From Selaginella moellendorffii (lineage: Eukaryota > Streptophyta > Lycopodiopsida > Selaginellales > Selaginellaceae): a stretch of DNA of 64,000 nucleotides. The translations under genes and the position numbers were made by a program. A model generated the notes under the pieces. The model did not search any database, was not told the origin of the DNA, and saw nothing but the letters and a program-made list of their open reading frames with translations. Location: positions 1,025,694-1,089,693 of the forward strand of contig NW_003314278.1 in the NCBI RefSeq assembly GCF_000143415.4, given 5' to 3'. Of this stretch, positions 1 through 10,799 are shown piece after piece (position 1 is the stretch's first letter; every line of letters begins with the position of its first letter).

Positions 1-336
1 CCATACCTCGTTCGACAGGTTGTCTTCTCGACATCTTCCTCGGCTACCCTGATCTGGTAGTATCCTGACCTTAGGTCAATCCTCGAGAAGTATTTTGCCT
101 TTCCCAACCTATCGAACAGGTCCTCAATTCTTGGCAAAGGGTACTTGTTCTTCTTTGTATACTTGTTGAGCAACTGGTAGTCTATGCACATGCGCATAGA
201 ACCATCTTTCTTTTTCACAAATAACACCAGCGCCCCATACGGCGACTTGCTCAACCTAACATACCCTTTGTCCACCAACTCCTCTAGTTGGCTCTTGAGC
301 TCCTTGAGTTCTTTTTCGTTCAAACGATAGGGGGGA
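1..336 (-). mobile_element. Element A: Ty3/gypsy reverse transcriptase fragment
   Basis: The minus strand reads openly as the front of a Ty3/gypsy RT. It shows a linker [19 protein letters not shown], the block [18 protein letters not shown], then [17 protein letters not shown], which holds the motif A catalytic Asp. The frame runs off the window edge before the YxDD motif. Upstream on the same strand lie a tandem repeat (337-790) and a primer-binding site, so gag and most of the protease are missing between the LTR side and the RT. It is a deleted retrotransposon, not a host gene. Confidence 0.85.
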
Positions 337-790
337 CGAACCACTGCCTCAGCACCCTCCACCAACTCAATCTTATGTTCTATCGGTCGTGCGGGGGGCG
401 TACCCATGAGGCTTGTGGTGGTCCCACGGTGTTCCGAAATGTTGTCCCAAAGTCCCTTCGGGTCGAGCCCAGCTATCGTTTGAACGAACCACCGCCTCAG
501 CACCCTCGACCAGCTCAATCTTATGTTCTATCGGTCGTGCGGGGGGCGTACCCATGAGGCTTGCGGTGGTCCCACGGTGTTCCCACGGTGTTCCGAAATG
601 TTGTCCCAAAGTCCCTTCGGGTCGAGCCCAGCTATCGTTTGAACGAACCACCGCCTCAGCACCCTCGACCAGCTCAATCTTATGTTCTATCGGTCGTGCG
701 GGGGGCGTACCCATGAGGCTTGCGGTGGTCCCACGGTGTTCCCACGGTGTTCCGAAATGTTGTCCCAAAGTCCCTTCAGGTCGAGCCCAG
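337..790 (-). repeat. Three tandem copies of a 148-159 bp unit spanning the pre-RT linker
   Basis: Copies lie at 337-484, 485-643 and 644 to about 790. Copies 2 and 3 carry an extra 11-bp TCCCACGGTGT duplication that copy 1 lacks. On the minus strand the unit encodes the pre-RT linker ([17 protein letters not shown]) joined to upstream sequence, and the two outer copies are read in one frame for 131 codons. The copy nearest the RT is 148 bp, not a multiple of three, and breaks the frame. This is a local duplication inside element A. A diverged relative of part of the unit lies near 11,121-11,176. Confidence 0.85.
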
Positions 791-872
791 CGGGAGCAAA
801 CTGGACCAGCCAGATGTCAATCAACATGTGGTGTAATTCCCTTAACCAACCAACAGAGTCAGACCCGAGACC

Positions 873-884
873 GCTCCGATACCA
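873..884 (-). other. Primer-binding site of element A
   Basis: On the minus strand this reads TGGTATCGGAGC, close to the tRNA-iMet-complementary primer-binding site TGGTATCAGAGC of many Ty3/gypsy elements. It lies two bases downstream of a likely LTR end (ACA, plus-strand position 887). Confidence 0.7.
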
Positions 885-886
885 AA

Positions 887-1050
887 TGTAAGCTCTTGAG
901 TTTGGACTTCCCGGGAGGTCACCCAACCCAGTACTATTCACACTCAAGGACGCTTAACCCTAAATATCCCAAGACCCTTAACCGATTGGAAAAGGGGGTG
1001 CACTCTTATTCATGGGCCCTTTCCCTCTATATTTGAACCCCAACGGATCG
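887..1050 (-). repeat. LTR segment between elements B and A
   Basis: The stretch lies between the end of the chromodomain frame of element B and the primer-binding site of element A, both on the minus strand. A TATA-like AAATATAG is at 1028-1034. One LTR appears to serve as the 3' end of B and the 5' end of A, as in tandem elements formed by LTR recombination. The outer boundary is not resolved. Confidence 0.5.
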
Positions 1051-1260
1051 TCTCTCAAGTCGTTCCCTTTAGTTGCTTAAAAAGGCCAGGAGAATGAATC
1101 AGGTTGTCCGTAGGTTCCCAAGTGTGTTCCTTAGGTCCGTAACCCTTTCAGTCTACCAGATAGTAGAGTTTAGACTGTGAGACCTTGGAATCAAGGATGT
1201 CTTGAACCTCATACTCAGACCCATCTTTGAGCTGCACTGGTGGAGGTGGAGGAATGACTC
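1050..1260 (-). pseudogene. Element B chromodomain (end of pol)
   Basis: The minus strand reads EYEVQDILDSKVSQSKLYYL, then after one in-frame TGA KGYGPKEHTWEPTDNLI. This is a chromodomain at the integrase C-terminus and marks element B as a chromovirus-type Ty3/gypsy element. In the family this domain binds histone marks and guides integration. The TGA sits where a conserved Trp codon (TGG) is expected. Confidence 0.75.
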
Positions 1261-1289
1261 GATTTGGAATAGGACTGGGAATATAAGGC

Positions 1290-2290
1290 TCAAGGAGAGA
1301 GGAGTGAAAAACGAGGTGAATTTGATATGAGGAAGAAGATGATAAGTGATAGGATTAATGATGGCAATGATAGGGAAAGGACTGAGGCATTTGAAATCAT
1401 GTTTGGGACAGGCCTAGTGGTGGAGATATTTCGCCTGAGGAGCCAGACTTTATCCCCGATATTGTAAGGGGGACAATCCTGACGATGGACATTGGCAAAT
1501 GTTTTATGAGATTCCTGAGCACGATGGAGGTGGAAGGAAATGGAGTTGTGGATTTCCTGGAGGTTGGAGACAAATGCCTCAGAGCAGGGATTTGACCGAG
1601 AAGATTTGGATGGAGAAGGAAGTGAGAGATTGAATTGGGGATTTTGGCCAGAGTTTGCAAAGCAGGAGGAAACTTGAAGGGAGGAGTGAACAGAGTTGTT
1701 ATAGGAGAACTCAGCAAGGGGAAGGATATCGAACCAGTCATCTTGATGATAGTTGATGAAGCACCTTAGGAATTGTTCCAATGTCTGAATCGTTCACTCG
1801 GATTGTCCATCAGTTTGAGGATGATATGCCGCCTATGAAGTCGGAAAATTTCCGTGAATACCAGTTTTGCCATGTTCTCGCACGAAAACTCCTTGGTACA
1901 CGGCAGGAAGTGCGCCATCTTTGTGAAGCGATCCACCACGACTAAAATGCTATTGAAGCCTCCAGAACTCGAAAGATCACTCAAGAAATCCATGGAGATG
2001 GATTCCCAAGGACCTAAAGGGACCGGAAGGGAACGAAGCAAACCTGAAGGAAGGTGGCAAGGTACCTTATTCCAAGTGCAAGTGTCACAGCAGGTAACAA
2101 AAGCTTTGATGTAGTCGTCCATGTGAGGCCACTAAGAGTCCCATGCAACCAACTCATAGGTTTTCGCAATGCCAAAGTGACCAGCAGTTTGGCTATCGTG
2201 GCACGCCATCAGGACCAACCTTTGAGCATCACCTTTAGGAATGTAAAGCTGCTCCCCACAGTACAACAAGCCATCTAAGAACTCGAACTC
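1290..2290 (-). pseudogene. Element B integrase
   Basis: In order on the minus strand: an HHCC zinc-binding region (CHDSQTAGHFGIAKTYELV, then CCDTC), a catalytic-core block SMDFLSDLSSSGGFNSILVV with the first Asp, a damaged second-Asp region, and a third block with GQSE followed by a stop, then LEQFLRCF and PLAEFSYNNSVHSS. Frames shift at about 1,770 and 2,125. The protein is homologous to retroviral-type DDE integrase but cannot be made from this copy. Confidence 0.8.
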
Positions 2291-2299
2291 ATCAAATCG

Positions 2300-3900
2300 C
2301 CGGCAGTTGGGAGTCACTAGGTGTTCAGCCTGAAGATGGGGGAAAATTTCGCTAGCAAGGTCGTCAGATTGAAGATCATTTCTTATTGCATCCATCAAGG
2401 AGGAATTCTGAGGGGCTAGGGAAATTGCCATAACTTGAAGCCAATCAGGACTGAGGATAACCTGATCCTGTTGATCGAAGGTAGGATTACCAGGCTTGAG
2501 ACTGAGATAGGAGCGCCTTGAAAGAGCATCAGGAAGGCCTTGAAGCTTTCTAGGTCTGTATTTGATAACAAAGTCAAACCGACTCATAAATTGTGCCCAC
2601 CTTGCTTGACGACAGCTCAAAACTCGAAAAGTGGCAAAGTACTTGAGATTTTTGTGATCCATTCAGACCGTTGTTTGATGGCTTGCCCCCTCCAAGAAAT
2701 GACGCCACTCTCCAAAGGAATCCACAATGGCAAGCAGCTCCTTGTCGTGGATTTCATAATTGATCTCCGCAGGCTGGAATTTCCGAGAATGGAAAGCGAC
2801 CGGATGAAATTCCTGATCCGCTCCGAGTTGAGACAACACAACACCGATGGCAAAGTCGGAGGCGTCTGCCTTGATGAAGAAAGGTTGTGAGGGATCAGAA
2901 TGGATCAAGACGGGAGCAAAACTAAAGGCTACCTTGAGTGTGTTGAAGGCTTGCTGGGCAGCAGTAGACCAAGAGAAGGGAACATCCTTGCGAGTGAAAT
3001 GCATGAGAGGAAGGACAATGTCAAAGTAGTGTTCAATGAATTTGCGGTAGAAGTTGGTGAAGCCAAGGAAAACCTGAACGTTCGACATTGATTGTGGAGG
3101 CTCCCATTCGAGAATAGTCTTGACTTTGGCAGAATCCATCATGATACCCTCAGGAGTGACAATGTATCCAAGGAACTCCACAGACTCCTGATCAAAGGAA
3201 CATTTCTCAAACTTCATGTATAGGCCATCTTCCTGCAGCTTCGCCAGCACCTTGCGCACATGCTCATTGTGCTCCTCTTGAGTTGTTGAGTAGATGAGGA
3301 TGTCATCGAGGTAAATGATCACCATCTGATCAAGAAACTCCCGAAAGACGTCGTTCGCCATGTGTTAGAAAACTGCTAGAGCATTTGTCAAGCCAAATGG
3401 CATGATAGTGTACTCGAAGTGGCCATAGCGGGTTCGGAACATAGTCTTTCATTCATCGCCAGGCCAAATCCGGATCAGGTTGTATGCTCCATGGAGTTCG
3501 ATCTTGGTGAAGAAGCGGGCACCGCCGAGGTGTTCCAACATGTCCAAAATCAGGGGCAGTGGATAACGGTTCTGAATAGTCACCTTGTTCAAACCCTAGT
3601 AGTTGATGACTAGCCGCAAACTCCCATCCTTCTTCTTGGCAAAGAAGATAGGTGCTCTAGCTGGGGACTGCGAATGCTAATTGTACCCTGAGGCAAGGTT
3701 CTCATCCACGTACTCTTTGAGGGCCTTAAGCTCGGACGAGGATAACCCATAGATAGGCCCCCACAGAGGTGACGCTCCTTCTTGTAAATCAATGGGATAG
3801 TTGTAAGGTTAATGAATAGGCAGTACACTAACTTTTTTTTTGTCAAACACATCCCCAAAATCATAATACTTCTCAGGAAGACTGACAGGAGAAACATGCA
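2300..3900 (-). pseudogene. Element B reverse transcriptase and RNase H
   Basis: The RT palm block IIYLDDILIYS (near 3,300) keeps the YxDD motif. The RNase H follows with IKADASDFAIGVVLSQLG and INYEIHDKELLAIVDSF, so the first Asp and the Glu are kept, and a connection ends in YRPRKLQGLPDALSR. Stops occur between FRTRYG and MPFGL near 3,400 and further upstream. It lies directly downstream of the protease remnant at 4.2-4.5 kb, so gag-PR-RT-RH-INT-chromodomain order is kept. Confidence 0.85.
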
Positions 3901-4149
3901 AAGAAAAAAGGAAAATAGATTCTTTATGAAGGAGTTCTTTCATAGTGATTGTGGAGATAGGAGAAGGTGTATGACTAAATGGAACGATGAGATGAGGATA
4001 CTATCCAATGTAAGATGGAAGAGAGGGAAAAGAAGAGGGTGAAAACTTCTTAGAGTCAGGAACAGAACCCCGATTTGAGTTTAGGGAACTTTTCCTGATT
4101 TAGACTCGATGAACAGCAGGGGAATCCATGGGAGATAGTGACATGGAAA

Positions 4150-4480
4150 AGATGAGCTGGAATTCCTTTTCAATAGATCTGAGGCTGGTGTAGTTGGAAC
4201 CAAGGAAAGTCGAGCACCACAGAGGAGGACTTGTTGTTGATGATGTTGAAGGCGATATCGGTGACGGTGGACCCGATGTGTACTCAAATGGGCAACATTT
4301 CCCTAAGTCCAGAAGATGGAGACACAAAATGCCCGCCGATGCCTTCAACCCTCAGATCCTGTATGGTAGGAGAAAGAGGAACATGATGTTGGGTAGCAAA
4401 GTCCGTGTCCATGAAGCAGGAAGTTGCACCCGAGTCCAGTAGCACCAAAGCCTTGAGTTTTGATTGTCCAGTGAAGGAAA
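4150..4480 (-). pseudogene. Element B aspartic protease
   Basis: The minus strand reads LKALVLLDSGATSCFMD at about 4,390-4,445. It holds the D-S-G-A retropepsin active site, followed by ATQHHVPLSP. The frame breaks soon after, near 4,290. Upstream sequence (to about 4,570) is Ser-rich, and no gag or zinc knuckle is found before element C begins, so B is 5'-truncated. Confidence 0.8.
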
Positions 4481-4611
4481 GGAGAGATGGGATGCAGAAA
4501 TTGCGGGAATTGGTGGTGGCTTTAATGAAAGATGGTGAGGAGCTTGATAAAGAAGAAAAATGATTTTTATTTGGGGAGTCATAACAGACAGCTCCTACTC
4601 TGTTTGGACAG

Positions 4612-5060
4612 GGTCGTTTCCCGATTGCAACAGAGGTGGACCTTGAGGTAGAGTGAACTCAAGCTCACATCCTTCAGCATCAGCTAGCACGTATGCTCTG
4701 CCTCCGATGTGTTGTTGGACAAAGTAGTGGCCGGTCCAGTGAGGGGAGAACTTCAAAGGTGGTGTCAACTACTTAAGTAGAACAAGGTCACCAGCCACAA
4801 ATGGTTTGGTAGATTGTTGGTGATTGATGACTGACTTGATCTTCTGCTTGCCTCGGAGATGTTTAGTTGTGGATTGTCATTGTTCTTCCAAGGCAAGAAC
4901 GTCCAAGTCACAAGCATGAAGCTTGTCCTCATTGCTAAGTTACATCGCTGAATCCAGGTACACTACAATGTCCTGTAATGCTGCTAGGACCACAAAGGAA
5001 GTAGTGTTAGCAACCAAGAACTTGCTCGGATCCATCACACGCTTCTGCCGCATATGAAAA
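4612..5060 (-). pseudogene. Element C integrase C-terminal tail
   Basis: The minus strand shows TKPFVAGDLVLLK, a stop, then LKFSPHWTGHYFVQQ and GGRAYVLADAEGCELEF. These are typical of the segment after the catalytic core in Tat-like Ty3/gypsy integrases. Stops interrupt it, and the catalytic core itself is missing between this segment and the RNase H at 5.2 kb, so the element is internally deleted. Confidence 0.65.
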
Positions 5061-5194
5061 GTTGGCTGGAACTCTTGGATGGTCATAATCCAAGATAAAG
5101 TACTTGGACTGTGAACCGGTCACTATAAAAGAAAGGTCAGCACATTAAAGTAGATGTGGAAATGGATATAGGCTCCAGCGAGAAAGTGACGAAA

Positions 5195-6147
5195 TCACTC
5201 CAAGGTGTAAACAACAACCACTACTTCTTTTTCCGCATCCACGTACTTCTTCTCAGTTTCCTTGAACAAATGTGAGGCATAGTATGTTGCATGTGGTAGC
5301 TTGCCAAGCTGTGAACATTGGCAAAGGCATACTCCAAAAGCCTCTGTACCCATTGTGATATAAATGTCAAAAGGAAGTTGTTGTTCTAGTGGTTGGAGTA
5401 CCGGGACCGTGCAGAGTGACTGCTTCAGTGACACAAAGGCTTGTTGCTGGGACTCACCCCAGAGAATGGAACATTGTGTTGTAGCAGAGCTATTAGGGGC
5501 CATGAACGTGCATCATAATTGTGGAGGAAACAGCGAAAGAAACCCGTTTGCCTGAGGAAGCTGCAAAGTTGCTTCACGTTGGTTGGTGGGTTCCGATCCA
5601 GAATCTCCTAAGCCTTGCCTACCTGGGGCTTGATCCCATCTTGTGAGACATCAAAGCTCAGCAACCAGTCTTCAGTCACCCCGAATTTACACTTTGCCGG
5701 GTTCAATGAAAACCTATGTTGTCGGCAGTGAGTGAAGATCTACTCCAAGTGCACAAGGTGGTGCTCAAAGGAGTTAGAGATCATGCACAGATCATCCATA
5801 GGCACCCTCAAGGTGCCTCCAATCAAGTCATGAAAGGCGTGGGTCATAAAGCGCTAAAAAGTAGCTCCGGCATTACACAAGCCAAACAGGAAGACGTTGA
5901 AAGTGAAGACACCCCAAGGTGTCCAGAAGGCTGTAAGATCTCAATGATCGGGATGAATGAAAATCTGGTTGTACCCTGAAAAGCTGTCCATGAAAGAGTA
6001 GTAATGGTGTCCAGCCATCTCATTCACAATCGCATCGATAAATGGAGTCGGAAAGTGATCTTTCGCAGTTGCCTTATTCAAGTCTCGAAAGTCAATGCAG
6101 AGGCGGAGTTTTCCATTTGCCTTGTGTGCAGGGACGAGATTGGCCAC
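5195..6147 (-). pseudogene. Element C reverse transcriptase and gypsy-type RNase H
   Basis: RT blocks on the minus strand: GKLRLCIDFRDLNKATAKD, YYSFMDSFSGYNQIFIHPD (motif A Asp kept), FGLCNAGATF with a TAG after it, and VPMDDLCMISNSFEHHL. The last corresponds to YxDD, but the Tyr position is Pro. Downstream, FDIYITMGTEAFGVCLCQ and EKKYVDAEKEVVVVVYTLEW mark a degenerate RNase H. The RFRDLNKA and SGYNQI wording fits the Tat branch of Ty3/gypsy. Several stops and frame changes make it non-coding. Confidence 0.8.
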
Positions 6148-6150
6148 CCA

Positions 6151-7187
6151 CTATGAGCTCTCCAAAAGGTAAATAAAGCGGGCTGCCAGAAGTTGCTCAA
6201 TCTCCAACTTCATCTCTAAGTGAGCTATCGGGCTGAAACGTCGCATCTTTTGACGGACTGGTTTGGCTGACTCTGAAAGCACAATACTATGCATGATTGT
6301 GGCCATGGGAACTCCTTGAAGCTGGTTGTAGTCCCAAGCAAACACATCCTTGAAACAATAGAGGAGTTGCAAGAGCTTTGCTGTGTTTGTTGAAGTAAGT
6401 GATGTGGCAATAAAGACTAGGTCCTTGTCATCACCTAGGAAAATAGCATGAACCCTGGAGTCTAGAGAAACCTTGGGCTCATGGGGCTCATCTATCTTAG
6501 ATTCCTCCCTAACTTTGGGAACTAAAGTGCAGGGAGTGCCTTTTGCCTCTCGCATCATGGTGATTGCTTGATATGATAACCTGTCTGCCCAAAAGTTTTC
6601 TTCACGAGGGACACTTTGAAAAATCACCTGAGAGAACTTATCTTTTAGGTTGACCATCCGCTGCCATAGCTCTTTCAAGTTCTCTTTGCGGACTTGGTAT
6701 TCTCCAATAAGTTGGCATATGATGAGTTGTGCATCTCCAACGAAAGTGACTTGCCTAAATTTGAGATCTGTGGCCAACTTCATGGCACTGATAGCTGCCA
6801 AGTACTTTGCTTCATTAGCTAATGTTGCTGGCAAAGTGATAGAGAGGTCGGCTACTTTGTTCTCTACAGAATCAATCATCCAAACTCCAATGCCGGCAAC
6901 CTGGTTTTGGGGTAGAAAGCACCGTCAAAATAAGCTGTAATCATAGGAGTGTCCTCTTCTTCAAATAAAGATGTTGGGGACACCACATCTGGCAAAACCG
7001 TCTTTAGCAAGTCTAGCAAGAACATTGTTGTTGGATCTAGAGTCTTCATCTGTTGTTCTCTTTGCTTCTGATGCTCTGAGAGCTCAATGTCCAATGCAAG
7101 GACTATAGCCAAGTACTCTGCAAGTGAAGGAAGATCCTCCACCGAAGTCAAGTCCAAGTTTTGTGCTAAAGTTTCAGTGTAATACAC
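6151..7187 (-). pseudogene. Element C additional RNase H-like domain, upstream of the RT
   Basis: The minus strand encodes, across one frame break near 6,876: ITAYFDGAFYPKTRLPA (first Asp), LANEAKYLAAISAMKLA (Glu), VTFVGDAQLIICQLIGEYQV (second Asp) and VPREENFWADRLSYQA (last Asp). All four acidic positions of the DEDD set are present, in the archaeal/plant-type RNase H arrangement. It is followed by CFKDVFAWDYNQLQG and the RT. In the Tat elements I know best the extra RNase H sits after the RT, so this upstream position is notable. Domain identity is from motif reading only. Confidence 0.75.
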
Positions 7188-7199
7188 TTGGGCCTACCG

Positions 7200-7790
7200 G
7201 GAGCTCCACAGTAGGAAATTTTGAACTCAAAGAGCTATAACTTGCATGCAGCACGTTTGACTGGCTTGATTCTTTCTGCCAATTGTGTGTCTGGATGTCA
7301 TCTTCTATCTCCAAGAAACAGCATGACAAAATATGCTCGGAGTCATCAGCTACCGCAATTTTAGTAGGAAAATGCTTGCTGTGTGACACCTCAGATAGTT
7401 GCTAAGGAGGATTGAGCTCGGCTGTGTCCTGTGAAAGATGGGTCTGGTCTAGAGTGACTATGTCCTTAAGCTCCATAAGAGAGAGTTAGTCCCATGCAAT
7501 CGAGAAGCCCTTCCTCTATCAAGAAACACTCCAAAAAGCTAGATATGGGAGCCCATACTCTATAAGCCCTGCCATCAAATAAAGAGGGCATGGCTAGAAG
7601 CTCGGCTTTACTCTCAAATAAAGAGAGTGAAGCTAAGAGATGTCTCAAGTTATCTGACTCACCTCCAACCATGTCAATCGCATTGTATGAGAAAGCATCT
7701 ATCATATAGATGGTCGACTCCACCGCCAACTCAGGAAAAACCTCTATGAGCTCAAAAGGGAAGTGTGGTGTGGAGGCCATCTTAGTCTGA
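7200..7790 (-). pseudogene. Element C inter-domain region, unrecognised
   Basis: An open minus-strand stretch at 7,466-7,780 (104 codons, starting MASTPHFPFELIEVF) and a shorter one at 7,174-7,389 link protease and RNase H regions. The stretch contains hydrophobic and acidic residues but no motif I can name. It is most likely the spacer of the C polyprotein. Confidence 0.35.
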
Positions 7791-7795
7791 GCCTA

Positions 7796-8525
7796 TTAGA
7801 CTTGCTGAGAAAGAGCTCTGCCGTGGTTGTTGAGAAAGGTGGTGCTATGGGTTCCATTGCTAATTTCCATCTTGCCTTGTGGACTGTCAATGGTGCAATG
7901 GGCTGTGACTTGCCATGAGCGGCCAAGGATGATAGAGTCCTTCAAAGGGGATGTTCCAAGACGTTGGTAGTCAACCATGAGGAAATCTATCTCAGAAATA
8001 ACACCCTGCACTGAGACCTTGACACCACAGCAAATGCCTGCGGAGGAACGGTGTGGTTGGTGAAGGTTTTGAGCACGATGGAGGAGCTTTCAATGATCTG
8101 TAGCTGTGTTGAAAGGGCAGCTTTGAGAGAGATAATGTTGTTTCCAGAACCGGAGTCAACCAAAGCATCCATTCTACAAGAGGAAGTACCGATCTGCATC
8201 GGGATGAAGAATGGACCAGGATGTCGACAATGTGCACCTCTTGAGGAGTCCTCTTGAGAGTGCTCTCTAGTGTTCCTGACCATGCAAACTCCTCTAAACG
8301 CTGGCCGAATCCTGGGACAAGACACAACATGTCTCGGAGCGAAAAGGTGACGGGAGTGTCAACTAGCTGTTGAAGAACCAGCTCCAGAACAGAAATAGTT
8401 GTTGGTGAGATCTCAAGAGGAGAAGAGAATAGTGACTTGAAGGGGAGCTTACAAGCCACCATCTTTGTCAGTGGATCTGGTGCCAATAGAGATTCACTCT
8501 CAACCGACGCTGGGGGATCCATGGG
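7796..8525 (-). pseudogene. Element C protease region
   Basis: The minus strand reads TFSLRDMLCLVPGFGQRL, a Tat-type pre-protease block. After a frame change comes MDALVDSGSGNNIISL, a retropepsin active site D-S-G-S, followed by VISEIDFLMVDYQ and SIILGRSWQ near 7,900. The D-S-G-S variant replaces the usual D-S/T-G-A. At least two frameshifts split the domain. Confidence 0.7.
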
Positions 8526-8690
8526 AGGTTGAGTGGTTGCCTTCTTCTTTGCTTGGGCTCGAGTGGCTGCGGTTTGCTGCTATTGCTTATAGAGTTCCTC
8601 AGCTACCAAAATCATGTTGACGGATGAGGCGGGTGCCTTGCCTTTGCTTGACGAAGGGGCTACCTCAATTGCTTGTCGCTCCAACTACTC

Positions 8691-9188
8691 CTAATATGTC
8701 TCTAGACCTTGAGACGATGTGGAATTATCAGTGAAGGGATGTTGGACACATTGAGAAGATGGAGGCCGAAGCTTTGGGTGAAGCTTGAAGCAGTGCTGCG
8801 TGTTGTGTGTATTCGTCTCGCAGTGAGTGCACCGACGGGACTTAAATCTACGTTCCCAAGTTGTAGCGGCCACTTTCCTGGACTCCACCAGCTCCTGGAG
8901 CAGTTTGTCATGGTGTGATTGTTGATGAAGAATGATCTCCTTCAGCTGCCACATCTCATTAGCAAAGTTCTCAATATCTGGAGGTGTATGCTCAATAGCG
9001 ACAAGCTTTGGTGTGGACAAGTGAACAATTGCACAAGGTGACTCTGACGGGGTGATGGCTTGGTCGAAATCAACTCTAGCAATCCTCAGGTTGACAAGAA
9101 GCTCTCTTTCCAACTTTGTAGCAGATAAAAAGGCCTCATGGCAAGACTTGAATGTCTTTTTAAGAAGTTTCCGCTGCAAGTTCCCCAC
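8691..9188 (-). pseudogene. Element C gag with zinc knuckle
   Basis: A 165-codon open stretch. The N-terminal part is helical and charged (LSATKLERELLVNLR). Near the C-terminus is CTHCETNTHNTQHC, a CX2CX4HX4C zinc knuckle of nucleocapsid type, followed by a Pro/Ser-rich tail. Position upstream of the protease on the same strand fits gag of element C. No primer-binding site was identified between here and 10.9 kb. Confidence 0.65.
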
Positions 9189-10700
9189 ACATTCACAACC
9201 ACTCTCACCTCAAATGCTTCATCTGGTGAGGTGTTCCACTTCTCTTCTTTTTCTTTTTCTTTTTCTTCTTTTCTTTCACTTTACTTTCATGGCTTTTTTT
9301 TTTCTTACTTTCAGGGGGTGTTGCTCCATTGGACCATGGCCCATGCCTTGAATTTCATGCTCAAGCTGCATTGCCGTTTGTATGGAGGTTTCTCGCTTGC
9401 CTCAATCTATGTTCTAGGTTCTTTGGCCCTTCCCTTACCATTACTACACCCCACACATTCCCCCCCCACCCATTCCATATCATCTACGTTCACAGTTCCA
9501 TCACCAATCACTTCTACCAGTGTTGCCCACACTTATCTCTAGATGCCCGTCTTGCATCTTTCATTCTTTCACCATCATTCACATCTCTATTTGAGGTCAC
9601 ATTTACACCATACCACAGACACACATACATGCACCAGTAGCAAAAGACACTACGTCATTTGGTCTTGCCATTTCCGAGATATCCTTACGACCATTTGTTG
9701 ACGAGGCACTAGCTTTTCTGGAGCAACTTTCTCCCAACCGGGTGAACCTATTCACTCAAGGCACCTAGGTGAATCTTTAGGCAAGGCCACAAAAGCTGAA
9801 GCCACTTTCTTTTGCTCCAGCACTTAGTGACCACATGCCACCTTCTTTTACTGGCAACCTAGTGACCACGCTGTCCTTTTCAACTACTGCCTTCTTTAGT
9901 TACTCTTATTTCAAAGATGGCCACCTTCTCAGAGTGCCACCACCATCTCAGCACTCCACCATATCGGTGCTAGAGCAGGCACAGGAGTAGGAGCGAGAGT
10001 AAGTGGTTACCGGTTACAAGTCCCTAGTTACTGGTTATTAGTTACTAGTTACTGGTTACTGACTACTCCGAGAGGTCAGCGCTTACTCTACAGGCCAACA
10101 GTTATAAATGGCCACCTTTTTAGAGTGCTACCACCATCTCGGCACTCCAACATACCACTTCATCTTTCATCATTTCCAAACTTACCACCCTTGGGCAACG
10201 CATCCCCTGTTCTACCTCTCTTTCTTTCTCGATTTTGGCCAATCCTTGGAGTATACCGAAAGTCTTCTAGAGGCTGCATTTTCATATTACACTTTCCTGA
10301 GCTAAAATCTAGGTACGGGTTAAGTTCTTTGGGTACTCACTCTTTTTCCTCTATTTTCCTCCTCTTTTCAGACTTTTTTTGCACTTTTTCTTGAACTTCA
10401 GGGTCCAGTTTGACTACAAGGTTTCCCACCGGGTTTTCCTCCCTATCTCCAAACTTCACATCTACCTCTTTTCTTTCTTTTCCACTTTGTTTTCTAGAGT
10501 TTCTACTATTTCACGCAGCTACCAGCACTTGGCATCAGTAGTAGAGGTGCACTCTACACTCTTCGGAGGGTTCTCGCGCATCTAGAGCCAGCATGATCCA
10601 TTGTGGTCGCATGTTAGGGCATGGCCACCGAGAGAGTGAGAGAGACAAAAGGAATATTCTAGTCCTTAGAATATTCTTCATCTTCCTTGTATAAAAATCC
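9189..10700. repeat. Noncoding pyrimidine-rich DNA with direct repeats
   Basis: No gene is supported. A TTTTTC-rich pyrimidine tract lies at 9,240-9,310. A roughly 48-bp direct repeat (GGCCACCTT...GAGTGCYACCACCATCTC) is present at 9,917-9,964 and 10,106-10,155. Short tandem GTTACTGGTTA-type repeats fill 10,025-10,071. This is probably the LTR or leader of element C, but no LTR ends could be defined. Confidence 0.5.
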
Positions 10701-10716
10701 TTGCCCCACAAAGGGA

Positions 10717-10743
10717 GGGGGGGGGGGGGGGGGGGGGGGGGGG
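10717..10743. repeat. 27-base G homopolymer
   Basis: An uninterrupted run of 27 G, preceded by AAAGGGA. It lies about 30 bp downstream of a plus-strand TATA-like GTATAAAAATCC (10,689-10,700). Runs of this length form G-quadruplexes and are prone to length error in assembly. Confidence 0.9.
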
Positions 10744-10799
10744 CATTTTGCAGTGAGCATTGAAGCATTTCTCGTGTTTGAGCAAGCGTTGAGGGAGGC

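Noticed and set aside
413-1036. A 207-codon plus-strand open frame
   Set aside because: It is the antisense reading of the tandem-repeated gypsy linker and LTR; its repeat peptide mirrors the DNA repeat.
9052-9640. Plus-strand open frames rich in Phe/Leu/Ser
   Set aside because: They read through the TTTTTC pyrimidine tract and the antisense of element C gag; low complexity, no motif.
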